A stretch of 64,000 bases of DNA from Abyssalbus ytuae (lineage in GTDB: Bacteria; Bacteroidota; Bacteroidia; Flavobacteriales; Flavobacteriaceae): NCBI RefSeq assembly GCF_022807975.1, contig NZ_CP094358.1, positions 2,232,001-2,296,000 on the forward strand, read 5' to 3'. Positions 63,719 through 64,000 of this stretch are shown here, piece after piece. The first letter of the stretch is position 1. The number at the start of each line of letters is the position of its first letter. A program made the translations under genes and the position numbers. The notes beneath the pieces are model-generated. The model was given only the letters and a program-made list of their open reading frames with translations, was not told where the DNA came from and ran no database searches.

Positions 63719-64000
63719 CCATTAAAATAATTAATAAATCCGTTCACAAATTGCCCCATTACGAAACAGAATCATCTGCAGGAATGGATTTAAGGGCAAA
63801 CATCAGCGAACCAATAATATTAAACCCACTGGAAAGAACCATTGTAAAAACGGGGTTGTTTATAGAATTGCCTGCAGGCTTCGAAGCACAAGTACGCCCA
63901 CGTAGTGGGTTGGCTGCCAAAAAAGGGATTACCGTTTTAAATGCTCCTGGTACTATTGATGCCGATTATCGGGGAGAAATAGGAGTAATCTTAGTTAATC
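63715..64000 (+). CDS. dut: dUTP diphosphatase, N-terminal part
   Basis: The gene runs off the right edge after about 95 codons. The trimeric dUTPase motifs visible are motif 1 [11 protein letters not shown], motif 2 [11 protein letters not shown] and motif 3 [19 protein letters not shown], with the catalytic aspartate in IDADYRG. The enzyme removes dUTP and supplies dUMP, downstream in purpose of the dCMP deaminase and ribonucleotide reductase elsewhere in this window. Its ATG overlaps the flippase stop by 4 bases. Confidence 0.94.
   Translation, partial: MTIKIINKSVHKLPHYETESSAGMDLRANISEPIILNPLERTIVKTGLFIELPAGFEAQVRPRSGLAAKKGITVLNAPGTIDADYRGEIGVILVN

Overview
The window comes from a member of the Bacteroidota, most likely the family Flavobacteriaceae; I cannot name a genus. 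The evidence is the low G+C content, the lineage-typical -7 promoter element TAnnTTTG upstream of many genes, a type IX secretion/gliding lipoprotein (SprE/PorW), families common in this phylum (DUF3078, DUF3109, DUF5687, DUF4965), a LytS/LytTR two-component pair, and an ATP synthase cluster without atpD and atpC. Most of the window is ordinary chromosomal housekeeping DNA. I found no insertion sequence, prophage, CRISPR array or defence island.

Layout. 1-2100: end of a LytS-type kinase, its LytTR regulator, and a PA0069-type radical SAM protein. 2179-2400: five 41-bp tandem repeats arranged as alternating dimers, next to a small orphan reading frame and a GNAT acetyltransferase. 3.2-8.0 kb: a divergent pair of secreted glycan-type enzymes (GH2 and a DUF4965 protein). 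8.0-14.5 kb: tRNA-Asn, rseP, a SCO-type copper protein, feoA-feoB with a 43-residue Cys-rich partner, and a ZIP transporter with a DtxR/MntR-type regulator, which faces a TonB receptor across a good operator candidate. 16.8-20 kb: a secreted protein, lycopene cyclase and a polyprenyl synthase. 20-26.8 kb: TetR regulator, TolC, adaptor and RND pump. 26.8-34.5 kb: lipoproteins, an AT-rich palindrome cluster, aspS, a ClC protein, cold-shock protein and tadA. 34.5-42.4 kb: dxs, a DUF3078 protein, dgt, nrdA and nrdB. 42.6-52.7 kb: a DUF3109 protein, MarC, a half-size flavoprotein, an S41 protease, dCMP deaminase, HupE-like, DnaJ-like, bacilliredoxin, PaaE-like reductase and a DUF5687/ABC pair. 52.8-61.7 kb: sprE, bactofilin and the F0F1 genes atpZ-(atpI-like)-atpB-E-F-H-A-G. 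61.7-64 kb: a lipoprotein, a flippase and the start of dut.

How the genes work together. One metal-homeostasis block runs from feoA to the TonB receptor: Fe(II) import, ZIP import, a metal-dependent repressor, and an outer-membrane receptor whose promoter carries the putative repressor site. The RND pump sits behind a TetR gene with a dyad just downstream of it. dxs, the polyprenyl synthase and crtY are three steps towards isoprenoids and carotenoids. sprE, bactofilin and the ATP synthase genes are so tightly packed that sprE through atpZ are probably co-transcribed. The most interesting loose ends are the 41-bp dimeric repeat array, the palindrome cluster at 27.5-27.8 kb, the flavoprotein without an NADPH domain, the ClC protein with leucine at the gating-glutamate position, and hairpins between nrdB and nrdA and inside the atp cluster.
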